A DNA stretch of 64,000 bases, taken from positions 1,674,001 through 1,738,000 of the forward strand of contig NZ_LT629799.1 of assembly GCF_900105785.1 (NCBI RefSeq), in the 5' to 3' direction. The position numbers and the translations under genes are program-made. The DNA comes from Microlunatus sagamiharensis. GTDB taxonomy: Bacteria > Actinomycetota > Actinomycetes > Propionibacteriales > Propionibacteriaceae. Shown one piece after another: positions 9,042 through 17,341 of the stretch (positions within the stretch are counted from its first letter, which is position 1; every line of letters starts with the position of its first letter). Under the pieces are notes generated by a model. That model saw nothing but the letters and a program-made list of their open reading frames with translations. It did not search any database and was not told the DNA's origin.

Positions 9042-9104
9042 TGCACCGTGAGGACGTGGGCATGCGAACGCCGACCCGGGGCGGGCCCGACGAGGTGGAG
9101 AGCC

Positions 9105-10493
9105 TCAGACGCCGGCGAGGCGTCCGGGGCGGGGGCGGAGGAAGGCGGCCCAGGTGACGACGACGCAGACGACGTAGAAGACGATGAAGGCCACGTACGC
9201 GCCGTCGCCGTTCTTGAGGGTGAGGAAGGACTGGCGGAAGGCCAGGTTCACGAGCACCCCGCCGAGGCCGCCGATCGCGCCGGCCAGGCCGATGAGCGCG
9301 CCGGCTCGGCGGCCGGCGAGCCGGGTCTCGGCCTCGACGTCGCCGCCCGTCCCGGTGGCCAGCTGGGCCTTGGCGTTGAAGATCGCCGGGATCATCTTGT
9401 AGACCGAGCCGTTGCCGAGGCCGCTGAGCACGAAGAGCAGCACGAAGCCCACGACGAAGACCGGCAGCGAGTGCAGCCGGGAGGCGACGAGGACGACGAG
9501 GGCGCCGAGGGCCATGGCGCCGAAGTTGACCGCCGAGACGACCGACCCCCGGAACCGGTCGGCGAGCGCACCACCGACCGGGCGGATGAAGGACCCGAGC
9601 AGCGGGCCGAGGAACGTGAGCGCGGCGGCCTTGACCGGCACGTCGAAGTCCTCGGGGAACTGCACGAGCAGGACCTGGCCGAAGGCGAAGCCGAAGCCGA
9701 TGAACGAGCCGAACGTGCCGATGTAGAGCAGGGACACGATCCAGGTCTGGCGGTGGCGCATCACCTCGCGCATCGCGCCCTTGGCGTTGCTGTTCTGGGT
9801 GAGGTTGTCCATGAACACCGCGGACAGCAGCGCGGAGACGACGATCAGCGGGATGTAGATCGCGACCATCACCTTGGGGTGCTGCACGCCGGAGACGGCG
9901 AGCACGAGCAGGCCGACCAGCTGCACGACCGCGACGCCCAGGTTGCCCGCACCGGCGTTGATGCCCAGCGCGCGCCCCTTCAGCCGAGAGGGGAAGTAGG
10001 CGTTGATGTTGGTCATCGAGGAGGCGAAGTTGGCCCCGCCGACGCCGGCGAGCATCGCGCCGACCAGGAGCGTCCCGAGCGAGACGCCCGGCTCGAGCAC
10101 GACGGCGATGTAGATCGTCGGGACCAGCAGCATCAGCGCGGAGATGATCGTCCAGTTCCGCCCGCCGAACCGGCCGACCGCGAACGTGTACGGCACGCGC
10201 AGGATCGACCCGACGAGCGCCGGCGTGGCCGTGAGCACGAACTTCTCCGGCGCGGTGAAGCCGTACGCCGGCCCCATGAACAGCACCAGCACCGACCACA
10301 GGCTCCAGACCGAGAAGCCGATGTGCTCGCTGAGCACGCTGAAGGTGAGGTTGCGCCAGGCGACGCGCTTGCCCCCGGACTCCCAGAACTGCGGGTCCTC
10401 GGGGCGCCAGTCGTCGATCCAGCGCCCGCCGAGCCGCCTCCCGGCGACGTCGTCGGCGCGACCTGTCGTGGTGCTGGTCGTGGTCTCGGTCAT
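9105..10493 (-). CDS. narK: Nitrate/nitrite MFS transporter NarK
   Basis: Major facilitator of 462 aa importing nitrate and/or exporting nitrite across the cytoplasmic membrane. Twelve hydrophobic segments are visible. Signature-like stretches include RNLTFSVLSEHIGFSVWSLWS at the N-terminus and GGANFASSMTNINAYFP with the Gly-rich nitrate signature context. The start ATG 10493 (MTETTTSTTTG) has GGAGGAA 5 nt upstream; the longer open frame to 10688 runs into nirD and is not used. It is the last gene of nasA-nirB-nirD-narK, only 34 nt after nirD, so it is surely co-transcribed. The operon context strongly favours nitrate uptake for assimilation. Confidence 0.93.
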   Translation of the reverse strand: MTETTTSTTTGRADDVAGRRLGGRWIDDWRPEDPQFWESGGKRVAWRNLTFSVLSEHIGFSVWSLWSVLVLFMGPAYGFTAPEKFVLTATPALVGSILRVPYTFAVGRFGGRNWTIISALMLLVPTIYIAVVLEPGVSLGTLLVGAMLAGVGGANFASSMTNINAYFPSRLKGRALGINAGAGNLGVAVVQLVGLLVLAVSGVQHPKVMVAIYIPLIVVSALLSAVFMDNLTQNSNAKGAMREVMRHRQTWIVSLLYIGTFGSFIGFGFAFGQVLLVQFPEDFDVPVKAAALTFLGPLLGSFIRPVGGALADRFRGSVVSAVNFGAMALGALVVLVASRLHSLPVFVVGFVLLFVLSGLGNGSVYKMIPAIFNAKAQLATGTGGDVEAETRLAGRRAGALIGLAGAIGGLGGVLVNLAFRQSFLTLKNGDGAYVAFIVFYVVCVVVTWAAFLRPRPGRLAGV

Positions 10494-10527
10494 GGGCGTT
10501 CCTCCAGAGGGAAGGGGGGTGAGCGGG

Positions 10528-10863
10528 TCAGACGGAGAGGACGAGCTGGTCGTCCTCGACGCGGACGGCGTACGTGGACAGCGGCGGGGCGCCGGAGGTG
10601 GAGCAGCCGGTGTCGAGCTCGAAGGTGTGCAGGTGCAGGGGGCAGACGACGACCCGGGCGTCGCTCTGGCCGTCGGCGATCGGTCCACCGGCGTGCGGGC
10701 AGACCGCCGAGACGGCCCGGACCTCCCCGTCGCGGCGCCGGAACACCGCGACCTGCTCCCCCGCGACCTCGAAGGCGCGCGCGGAGCCGAACGGCACCTG
10801 GTCGACCGGCCCGAGGACGTGCTCGACCGTCCCGGGGGCCAGGCCGGCGCTGCCCGCGCTCAC
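10528..10863 (-). CDS. nirD: Nitrite reductase small subunit, Rieske type
   Basis: Small subunit (111 aa) of cytoplasmic assimilatory NADH-nitrite reductase. It has a complete Rieske [2Fe-2S] ligand set: CPH in SAVCPHAGG and CPLH in VVCPLHLHTFELDTG. Proteobacterial NirD often lacks these ligands. The GTG start at 10863 overlaps the nirB stop by GTGA, implying translational coupling. The second GTG one codon upstream is possible but would lengthen the protein by one residue only. Confidence 0.92.
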   Translation of the reverse strand: MSAGSAGLAPGTVEHVLGPVDQVPFGSARAFEVAGEQVAVFRRRDGEVRAVSAVCPHAGGPIADGQSDARVVVCPLHLHTFELDTGCSTSGAPPLSTYAVRVEDDQLVLSV

Positions 10864-13406
10864 CACGACCCCCCGAGCAGCTCGTCGGCCCGGCCGGCCG
10901 GCACCCGCGGCAGGACCTCCAGCGGCAGCGACGTCCGGAACTGCCCGGGCTCGACCGGCGCGCGGCCCTCCGACCAGGGGTCGACGTGGCGGTCGGCGTG
11001 CTCCTGCACGGCGGCGTCGAGACGCTCGGCGATGCCGTCGCGGTCGTCGACGACGACGGCGCGGACCTCCTCCAGGCCGATCCGCGGGACGAAGGCGTAC
11101 GTCCGCTCGAGCCACTTGGCGTTCTCGCGGTAGTACTGCAGGAAGCGCCCGGTCAGCCGCTTGGCGGTCTCGGGGTCGTCGACGGTGCAGAGCAGGTCGC
11201 CCTTGCGGATGTGCGCCCCGGCCGCGCCGCCGACGTAGATCTCCCAGCGCCCGCCCTCGATGGCGACGATCCCGACGTCCTTGACCAGCGACTCGGCGCA
11301 GTTGCGCGGGCAGCCGGAGACGGCGAGCTTCATCTTGGCGGGCGACTCCATGCCCTGCAGGCGCGTCTCCAGCTCGACGCCCAGCTTGGTCGAGTCCCCG
11401 GTGCCGAAGCGGCAGAACTCCTGACCGACGCACGTCTTCACCGTGCGCATCGACTTGCCGTACGCGTACCCCGACGGCATGTCGAGGTCGGCCCAGACCT
11501 TGGGCAGGTCCTCCTTGCGGATGCCGAGCAGGTCGATGCGCTGGCCCCCGGTCAGCTTGACCATCGGCACGGAGTACTTGTCGGCGACGTCGGCGATGCG
11601 CCGCAGCTGCTCGGGCGTGGTGACCCCGCCGCGCATCTGCGGCACGACGGAGAACGTGCCGTCCTTCTGGATGTTGGCGTGGACGCGGTCGTTGATGAAG
11701 CGGGCGTCCTTCTCGTCCACCATGTCCTCGCCCCACATCATCTTGAGCAGCGAGGCGAGGCCCATCTTGGACTTCGCGTCCTCGGCGCCGCCCGGGGCGA
11801 GCGCGGTGAAGACCGCCGACGGCGAGCGCAGGTCCTGCTCGCGGATGGCCTCCATCAGCGCCGGCTTGCCCATCGGGATCCCCGGCACGTAGTAGTGGAC
11901 GGAGGGGTCCTCCTCGACCGCGCCGCCCGCGGCGTGCTCGGCGACCTGCTTCACCAGGAGCTTGCACGAGCCGCAGCCCTTGCCCGCCCGGGTCGCGTCC
12001 ATGACGCCGGTGACGGTCTTGACGCCCGACCTCACGACCCCGCAGATCTGGCCCTTGGAGACGCCGTTGCAGTTGCAGACCTGCGCGTCGTCGGCGAGCT
12101 CGGCGACCCCGACCTCCGCCGACGGGCCGCCGAGGTCGAACATCAGCTCCACCCGCTGCTCCGGCAGCGGCAGCCCGCGGTCGAAGGCCTGCTGGAGGAA
12201 GGCGACCTTGCTGCTGTCGCCGAGCAGCGTGGCCCCGACGATCTTGTCGTCGCGGATGACGATCGACTTGAAGACGCCGCGCCGGGGCTCGGAGAAGACG
12301 ATGTGCTCGTCGGTCTCGCGCTCGGGCGAGGTCAGGCCCATGGAGGCGACCTCGACGCCGGCGACCTTGAGCTTGGTGGCGGTCCGGCTGCCCAGGTACG
12401 CGGCGTCCGGGTTCGCCCCCGTGACCTGGTCGGCGAGCACGGCGGCCTGCTCCCACAGCGGCGCGACCAGGCCGTAGACCTCGCCGCGGTGCTGCACGCA
12501 CTCCCCGACCGCGTAGACGTCGTCCTCGTCCTGGACGCGCATGTGGTCGTCGACGACGATCGCCCGCTCCACGGCCAGCCCGCTGAGCACCGCGACCTCG
12601 GTGTTCGGACGGATCCCCGCGGCGACGACCACGAGGTCGCACTCGAGCTCCGCGCCGTCCTTGAGCCGCAGGCCGCGTACCCGGTCGGGGCCCCAGACGT
12701 GGGTGGCGCGGTTGCCGCAGACGACGTGGATGCCCAGCGCCTCCATGCTCTGGCGCAGGATCTCCCCGCCCTCGGGCCCGAGCTGGGCGTTCATCAGGTG
12801 CTTCGGCGAGTGCACGACGGTCACGTCGAGGCCGTACGTCTGCAGCCCGCGGGCCGCCTCGAGCCCGAGCAGCCCGCCGCCGATGACGACCGCCTTGCGG
12901 TGGTCGTCGTGCGCGGCGTGGGCGATCATCGCGCGGGTGTCGTCGATCGTGCGGAAGGCGAAGACGCCGGGCAGCGTGGTCCCTCCGGTGGTGGTCAGCC
13001 CGTCCATCGGCGGCATGAAGGAACGGCTCCCGGTCGCGATGACCAGGTCGTCGTAGCCGAACGCCCGGCCGTCGTCGGTGAGGACGACCTTGGCGTGCCG
13101 GTCGACCCGCTCGACACGCACGGGAGCGTGCAGGTCGATGTGGTTCTCGGCGTACCACTCCCACGAGTTGAGGTAGATGTCGTCGTCGCTCTCCTCGCCC
13201 GAGAGGACGTGGCTGAGCATGATGCGGTTGTAGTTGCCGTACGGCTCGTCGCCGAACATCGTGATGTCGAAGAGGTCGGCGCCGCCGCGGGCGAGGATCT
13301 CCTCGACCGTCCGCGCCCCGGCCATGCCGTTGCCGACGACGACCAGGCGCCGTTTGCGCGGCCGGTCGTCCGCGTCCGCCGCGGGGCGGTCGTCGATCAG
13401 CGTCAT
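10860..13406 (-). CDS. nirB: Nitrite reductase [NAD(P)H] large subunit
   Basis: Reduces nitrite to ammonium with six electrons, 848 aa, cytoplasmic. In order: FAD/NAD-binding oxidoreductase (RRLVVVGNGMAGARTVEEIL, and the second nucleotide fold KAVVIGGGLLGLEAA); a BFD-like [2Fe-2S] site (VCNCNGVSKGQICG with CGSC later); then the sulfite/nitrite reductase ferredoxin-like half-domain and the siroheme-[4Fe-4S] cysteines in TCVGQEFCRFGTGDS and SGCPRNCAES. The siroheme demand explains the divergent cobA. ATG 13406 overlaps the nasA TGA by one base (TGATG). Full length, no anomalies. Confidence 0.96.
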   Translation of the reverse strand: MTLIDDRPAADADDRPRKRRLVVVGNGMAGARTVEEILARGGADLFDITMFGDEPYGNYNRIMLSHVLSGEESDDDIYLNSWEWYAENHIDLHAPVRVERVDRHAKVVLTDDGRAFGYDDLVIATGSRSFMPPMDGLTTTGGTTLPGVFAFRTIDDTRAMIAHAAHDDHRKAVVIGGGLLGLEAARGLQTYGLDVTVVHSPKHLMNAQLGPEGGEILRQSMEALGIHVVCGNRATHVWGPDRVRGLRLKDGAELECDLVVVAAGIRPNTEVAVLSGLAVERAIVVDDHMRVQDEDDVYAVGECVQHRGEVYGLVAPLWEQAAVLADQVTGANPDAAYLGSRTATKLKVAGVEVASMGLTSPERETDEHIVFSEPRRGVFKSIVIRDDKIVGATLLGDSSKVAFLQQAFDRGLPLPEQRVELMFDLGGPSAEVGVAELADDAQVCNCNGVSKGQICGVVRSGVKTVTGVMDATRAGKGCGSCKLLVKQVAEHAAGGAVEEDPSVHYYVPGIPMGKPALMEAIREQDLRSPSAVFTALAPGGAEDAKSKMGLASLLKMMWGEDMVDEKDARFINDRVHANIQKDGTFSVVPQMRGGVTTPEQLRRIADVADKYSVPMVKLTGGQRIDLLGIRKEDLPKVWADLDMPSGYAYGKSMRTVKTCVGQEFCRFGTGDSTKLGVELETRLQGMESPAKMKLAVSGCPRNCAESLVKDVGIVAIEGGRWEIYVGGAAGAHIRKGDLLCTVDDPETAKRLTGRFLQYYRENAKWLERTYAFVPRIGLEEVRAVVVDDRDGIAERLDAAVQEHADRHVDPWSEGRAPVEPGQFRTSLPLEVLPRVPAGRADELLGGSW

Positions 13407-16018
13407 CAGTGCTCCACCAGCCCGAGGTCGACGACGACGGTCCCCGCGAGCCCCTCCGGCGCGAGCAGCCGCAGCTCGACGGCCGAGCCCCCGTCGATGT
13501 CCTCGACCACCCGCAGGGGCACGTGCACGTCGGCCTTGGCGCCCACCGGGAAGTACCGCATCGGAACCCCGTCACGCACCAGCACGAGGCAGACGAGCTC
13601 GTCGGTGGTGTTGCCCGCGCGCAGGTAGAGCGCCTGGCTGACCACGCCCTCGGGCACCACGTACGCGAGCTCGGACGCGATCGCGGCCGGCTTGTCGAGA
13701 CCCTCCCCGGTGAAGGGGAAGACGCCTTGCAGGAAGCGGTTCTTGGCGAGCACGGGGAGGTCCTTCCGTCGGCTCTTCTGGAGCTGCTGGTTGAGGGTGG
13801 GGGCTGTGGTGGCGGACAGTGCGGTGTGCTCCGGCGGCCGGGCGAGCAGGGCGTCGTCGTCGGGGTCGCCGATGCGCTCGACCGCGACGGCGCAGACCTT
13901 GAAGGCCGGCATCCTCGAGCTCGGGTCGAGCGCGGGGTTGGTGAGCGCGTTGGCGGCGCTGGCGCCGCCCCAGTGGAAGGGCACGAAGACGGTGTCGGCG
14001 CGGATCTCGTCGGTCACCCTTGCGCGGAAGTGCGCAGCGCCGCGCCGGGTGCTGAGCCGGACGACGTCGGCGGTGCCGATCTCGAGGCGGCGGGCCAGGT
14101 CGGGGTGCAGCTGCACCTCGGGGGCGACGCTCGACTGGCTCGTGGCGGGGACGCGGCGGGTCTGCGTGCCGCTCTGGTACTGCGCCATCAGCCGGCCGGT
14201 CGTGAGCACGTACGGGTAGGCCGCGTCGGGACGCTCGGCGGGTTCGCGGTGCTCGACGCGGGCGAAGCGGGCCCGCCCGTCCGGGGTCGCGAACCTCTCG
14301 GTGAACAGCCGGGGGGTGCCCGGGTGGTCCGGCTCCCCCGCCGGCGCCTGAGGGCAGGGCCAGAACACGCCCTGCTCGGCCTCGACCCGGGCGTACGTGA
14401 TGCCGGAGTAGTCGGCGAGGCCGCCCTCGCTGGCCCGGCGGAGCTCGTCGAACACCGCGGCCGGGTCGGCGGAGAACCACGCGCCCCGGCCGAGCCGGTC
14501 GGCGAGCGCCTTGAGCACCCAGAGGTCGTCGTGCACGCCGTCGGGCGGTGGCAGGGCGCGGCGGCGGCGGATGACGCGACCCTCGAGGTTCGTCATGGTG
14601 CCCTCCTCCTCCGCCCACTGGGCGCACGGGAGGACGACGTCGGCGAGCTCGGCGGTCTCGGAGAGGAAGATGTCGGAGACGCAGAGGAAGTCGAGCGCGC
14701 CCAGCCGCGCCCGGACGCGGTTCACGTCGGGCGCGGAGACGACCACGTTCGAGGCGAGGACCAGCAGCGCCCGGACCCCGCCGGGCGTGCCGAGCCGGTC
14801 GAGCATCTCGAAGGCCGACACCCCCGGGCGGGGCAGCTCCTCGGGGTCGATCCCCCACACCGCCGCCACGTGCGCGCGGTCGGCCGGGTCGGCGAGCTTG
14901 CGGTAGCCCGGCAGCTGGTCGGCCTTCTGGCCGTGCTCGCGTCCGCCCTGGCCGTTGCCCTGGCCGGTGACGGTCCCGTAGCCGGAGCCCGGCCGCCCGG
15001 GCAGCCCGAGGGCGAGGGCGAGGTTGATCCAGGCCCGGGCGGTGTCGGTGCCGTTGCTGTGCTGCTCCGCGCCCCGCGCGGTCAGGATCATCGCGCTCCT
15101 CGCCGAGGTGAGGATCTCGAGCGTGCGTCGCAGGTCGGCGACGCTGACGCCGGTGATGCGCTCGACCCGGTCGGGCCAGTAGGCCGCCACGCCGTCGCGG
15201 ACCGCGGCGAAGCCGGTCGTGCGCGTCGCGACGTACTCCTGGTCGACGAGGTCCTCGCGGATGGCCAGGTGCAGCAGCCCGTTGGCCAGCGCGAGGTCGG
15301 TGCCGGGCAGCGGCGCGAGGTGCAGGTCCGCACCGGCGGCGGTCGGGGTCCGGCGCGGGTCGACGACGACGTGGGTGGCGCCGGCGGCCCGCCCGGCGTC
15401 GAGGTGCTGCATCGCCGGCGGCATCGTGGCCGCCGGGTTCGAGCCGACGAGCAGCACGGCCTCGGCCCGGGCCACGTCGGACAGCGGGAAGGGCAGGCCG
15501 CGGTCGATCCCGAAGGCGGCGTTGCTCGCCGTCGCGGCCGAGCTCATGCAGAAGCGCCCGTTGTAGTCGATCATCGCCGTGCCCAGCGCGACCCGCGCGA
15601 ACTTGCCGAGCGCGTAGGCCTTCTCGTTCGTCAGCCCGCCGCCTCCGAAGCAGCCGACCGCGTCCCGGCCGTACGCGTCCTGGGCCCCGGTGACCGCCTC
15701 GACGACCTGCTCCAGCGCCTCGTCCCACGACGCCGGCCGGAACGCGCTCGTCCGGTCGCCGCGGACCACGCGCACCAGCGGGGTCAGCAGCCGCTGCGGG
15801 TGGTCGAGCAGCGACGTGGCGGTCCAGCCCTTGGAGCAGAGGCCGCCTCGGTTCGTCGGGAAGCCCTCCTGCGGCTCGAGCGCCAGCGGTCCCGGCATCC
15901 CCCGCACCGTCGGTCGGAGCGTGATCCCGCACTGCAACGAGCAGTACGGGCAGTGCGTGAGGGTCGGGCCGGGATGGCTCGAGGTCGCGGGCGGGCTCAC
16001 CCGATGATGCTTGGGCAC
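13406..16018 (-). CDS. nasA: Assimilatory nitrate reductase, molybdopterin catalytic subunit
   Basis: Reduces nitrate to nitrite with a Mo-bis-MGD cofactor and one [4Fe-4S] cluster, 870 aa from GTG 16018. Cluster ligands are C23, C26, C30 and C61 (THCPYCSLQCG and GGLCSKGW). Molybdopterin oxidoreductase blocks and the C-terminal molydop-binding barrel (LTTGRLMAQYQSGTQTRR) follow. After the barrel there is an extra domain of about 140 residues (LNQQLQKSRRKDLPVLAKNR onward) rather than the BFD-type [2Fe-2S] tail seen in some NasA. The start is uncertain: GTG 16018 lacks a good Shine-Dalgarno and abuts a GlnR-type array, whereas GTG 16000 would place that array near -40. First gene of nasA-nirB-nirD-narK. 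Confidence 0.93.
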   Translation of the reverse strand: MPKHHRVSPPATSSHPGPTLTHCPYCSLQCGITLRPTVRGMPGPLALEPQEGFPTNRGGLCSKGWTATSLLDHPQRLLTPLVRVVRGDRTSAFRPASWDEALEQVVEAVTGAQDAYGRDAVGCFGGGGLTNEKAYALGKFARVALGTAMIDYNGRFCMSSAATASNAAFGIDRGLPFPLSDVARAEAVLLVGSNPAATMPPAMQHLDAGRAAGATHVVVDPRRTPTAAGADLHLAPLPGTDLALANGLLHLAIREDLVDQEYVATRTTGFAAVRDGVAAYWPDRVERITGVSVADLRRTLEILTSARSAMILTARGAEQHSNGTDTARAWINLALALGLPGRPGSGYGTVTGQGNGQGGREHGQKADQLPGYRKLADPADRAHVAAVWGIDPEELPRPGVSAFEMLDRLGTPGGVRALLVLASNVVVSAPDVNRVRARLGALDFLCVSDIFLSETAELADVVLPCAQWAEEEGTMTNLEGRVIRRRRALPPPDGVHDDLWVLKALADRLGRGAWFSADPAAVFDELRRASEGGLADYSGITYARVEAEQGVFWPCPQAPAGEPDHPGTPRLFTERFATPDGRARFARVEHREPAERPDAAYPYVLTTGRLMAQYQSGTQTRRVPATSQSSVAPEVQLHPDLARRLEIGTADVVRLSTRRGAAHFRARVTDEIRADTVFVPFHWGGASAANALTNPALDPSSRMPAFKVCAVAVERIGDPDDDALLARPPEHTALSATTAPTLNQQLQKSRRKDLPVLAKNRFLQGVFPFTGEGLDKPAAIASELAYVVPEGVVSQALYLRAGNTTDELVCLVLVRDGVPMRYFPVGAKADVHVPLRVVEDIDGGSAVELRLLAPEGLAGTVVVDLGLVEH

Positions 16019-16022
16019 AGGT

Positions 16023-16060
16023 GTTACGTCCTGCCTCGGTCGCGGTTACGGGTCGTTCAC
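16023..16060 (-). promoter_or_regulatory. GlnR-type half-site array in front of nasA
   Basis: On the plus strand: GTTAC-N6-CCTCG-N6-GTTAC-N6-TTCAC; on the minus strand GTGAA, GTAAC, CGAGG, GTAAC, every 11 bp. This matches the spacing of actinobacterial GlnR boxes (GTNAC/GAAAC half-sites every 11 bp). One of the four units (CGAGG) is degenerate. In streptomycetes and mycobacteria GlnR activates nas/nir genes, so activation on nitrogen limitation is the natural inference. Confidence 0.6.
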
Positions 16061-16122
16061 CGCTCTCTCACACCCCTCGCCCCGCGCCCGTGAGGCACGC
16101 GCGAGGCCGGGCAGGGCCGCTC

Positions 16123-16149
16123 GTTACGCCCGCATGACGGGGAGGTCAC
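16123..16149. promoter_or_regulatory. Middle GlnR-type array
   Basis: GTTAC-N6-ATGAC-N6-GTCAC. Two units fit GTNAC exactly and the third differs at one base, at the same 11-bp spacing as the arrays on either side. It could serve either divergent promoter. Confidence 0.5.
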
Positions 16150-16187
16150 CACCGTCCCCGCGGCGGTTCGGCATCACGTAGCCACGA

Positions 16188-16214
16188 GTTACGTCGCGGA
16201 AATCGTCGGGTAAC
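16188..16214 (+). promoter_or_regulatory. GlnR box in front of cobA-nnaR
   Basis: GTTAC-N6-GAAAT-N6-GTAAC, the best match in the region to the GTNAC-N6-GAAAC-N6-GTNAC consensus. Its centre lies 37 bp upstream of GTG 16238, a class II activator position if transcription starts at that codon. Confidence 0.65.
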
Positions 16215-16224
16215 GCCTGGTCCC

Positions 16225-16230
16225 TAGCGT
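16225..16230 (+). promoter_or_regulatory. Leaderless -10 box of cobA
   Basis: TAGCGT, 7 nt before GTG 16238, with the GlnR box in the -35 region. This argues for 16238 rather than GTG 16229 as the cobA start. Confidence 0.45.
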
Positions 16231-16237
16231 GATCACC

Positions 16238-17341
16238 GTGCAGCTCGACCTCGACATGACCGACCGCTCGGTCCTCGTGCTCGGCAGCGTGGTCGGCGCG
16301 CGGCTCGCCGTGGCGCGCCTGGTCCGGGCGGGCGCCCGGGTCACGCTGGCCCGCACGCCCGACGCGCCGGGCGACCGGCCGGAGACCTTGCGCACCGCCC
16401 TGCCCACGCGGACGGTCCACGCGCCCGGGCCCGACGACACGACGGGGCTGCTGCGCCTTCTCGGCCCGGCGTGGCTGCTGGTCACCGTCGACGCGCCGAC
16501 CGCGCTCGTCGAGCGGGCCACGCGGCTGGCGGGCCAGCTGCGGGTCATGGTCACCGACGAGGCCCCCGCCCCGCGCCGCGGGCAGGTCACGCTGGTCGGC
16601 GGCGGTCCCGGGTCGCCGGGACTGCTCACCGTCGAAGCGGTCGCCGCGCTCGCCGCCGCCGACGTCGTGCTGCACGACCGGCTCGGGCCGGCGGACGGGC
16701 TGGCCGACCTGGCCCCCGGCGCCACCCTCGTCGACGTCGGCAAGCAGCCCTACCACCACCCGGTCGGCCAGCGGGAGATCGAGGAGCAGCTCGTCGGGGC
16801 CGCGCAGGCCGGCCTGTCGGTCGTACGGCTCAAGGGCGGCGACCCCTTCGTCCTCGGCCGCGGAGGGGAGGAGGTGCGCGCGTGCCTCGCCGCCGGCGTG
16901 CCCGTACGGGTCGTCCCCGGCGTCAGCAGCGCCATCGCCGTGCCCGCCTCCTGCGGGATCCCGGTGACGCACCGCGGCGTCAGCCACGCCTTCACCGTCG
17001 TCTCCGGCCACCAGCGCCCGAGCGAGGAGGAGCTGGCCGGGCTCGCGCTGCTCGGCGGGACCATCGTGGTGCTCATGGGCGTGGTCAACCTCGAGCAGAT
17101 CGCCGCGGGGCTCGTCCGCGCCGGGATGGACCCCGCCACGCCGGCCGCCGTGGTCGAGCGCGGCTGGACCGACTCGCAGCGCAGCACCTTCTCCTGCCTG
17201 GCCTCCCTGGCCGAGGACGCACGACGGGTCCAGGTGGCCTCGCCGGCCGTGGTCGTGATCGGCGAGGTGGTCCGCCTCGCCCCCGGGCTCGGCGATCCCG
17301 CCGTCGTGCTCGACGGACTGCCGGTCTGGACCGGCCCGTGA
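16238..17341 (+). CDS. cobA: Uroporphyrinogen-III C-methyltransferase with CysG-like N-terminus
   Basis: Makes precorrin-2 from uroporphyrinogen III with two SAM, the first committed step to the siroheme of NirB. About 367 aa. The C-terminal 245 residues are a clear SUMT: VTLVGGGPGSPGLLT, VRLKGGDPFVLGRGGEE, VVPGVSSAIAVPASCGIPVTHR and the GTIVVLMGVVNL strand. The first 110 residues resemble a shortened Rossmann-like precorrin-2 dehydrogenase/ferrochelatase region (RSVLVLGSVVGARLAVARL) lacking a clean GxGxxA motif, so that activity is doubtful. The start at 16238 rests on the leaderless -10; GTG 16229, three codons upstream, is the alternative. The stop overlaps the next start by GTGA. It is divergent from nasA and probably shares its GlnR control. 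Confidence 0.92.
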   Translation: MQLDLDMTDRSVLVLGSVVGARLAVARLVRAGARVTLARTPDAPGDRPETLRTALPTRTVHAPGPDDTTGLLRLLGPAWLLVTVDAPTALVERATRLAGQLRVMVTDEAPAPRRGQVTLVGGGPGSPGLLTVEAVAALAAADVVLHDRLGPADGLADLAPGATLVDVGKQPYHHPVGQREIEEQLVGAAQAGLSVVRLKGGDPFVLGRGGEEVRACLAAGVPVRVVPGVSSAIAVPASCGIPVTHRGVSHAFTVVSGHQRPSEEELAGLALLGGTIVVLMGVVNLEQIAAGLVRAGMDPATPAAVVERGWTDSQRSTFSCLASLAEDARRVQVASPAVVVIGEVVRLAPGLGDPAVVLDGLPVWTGP

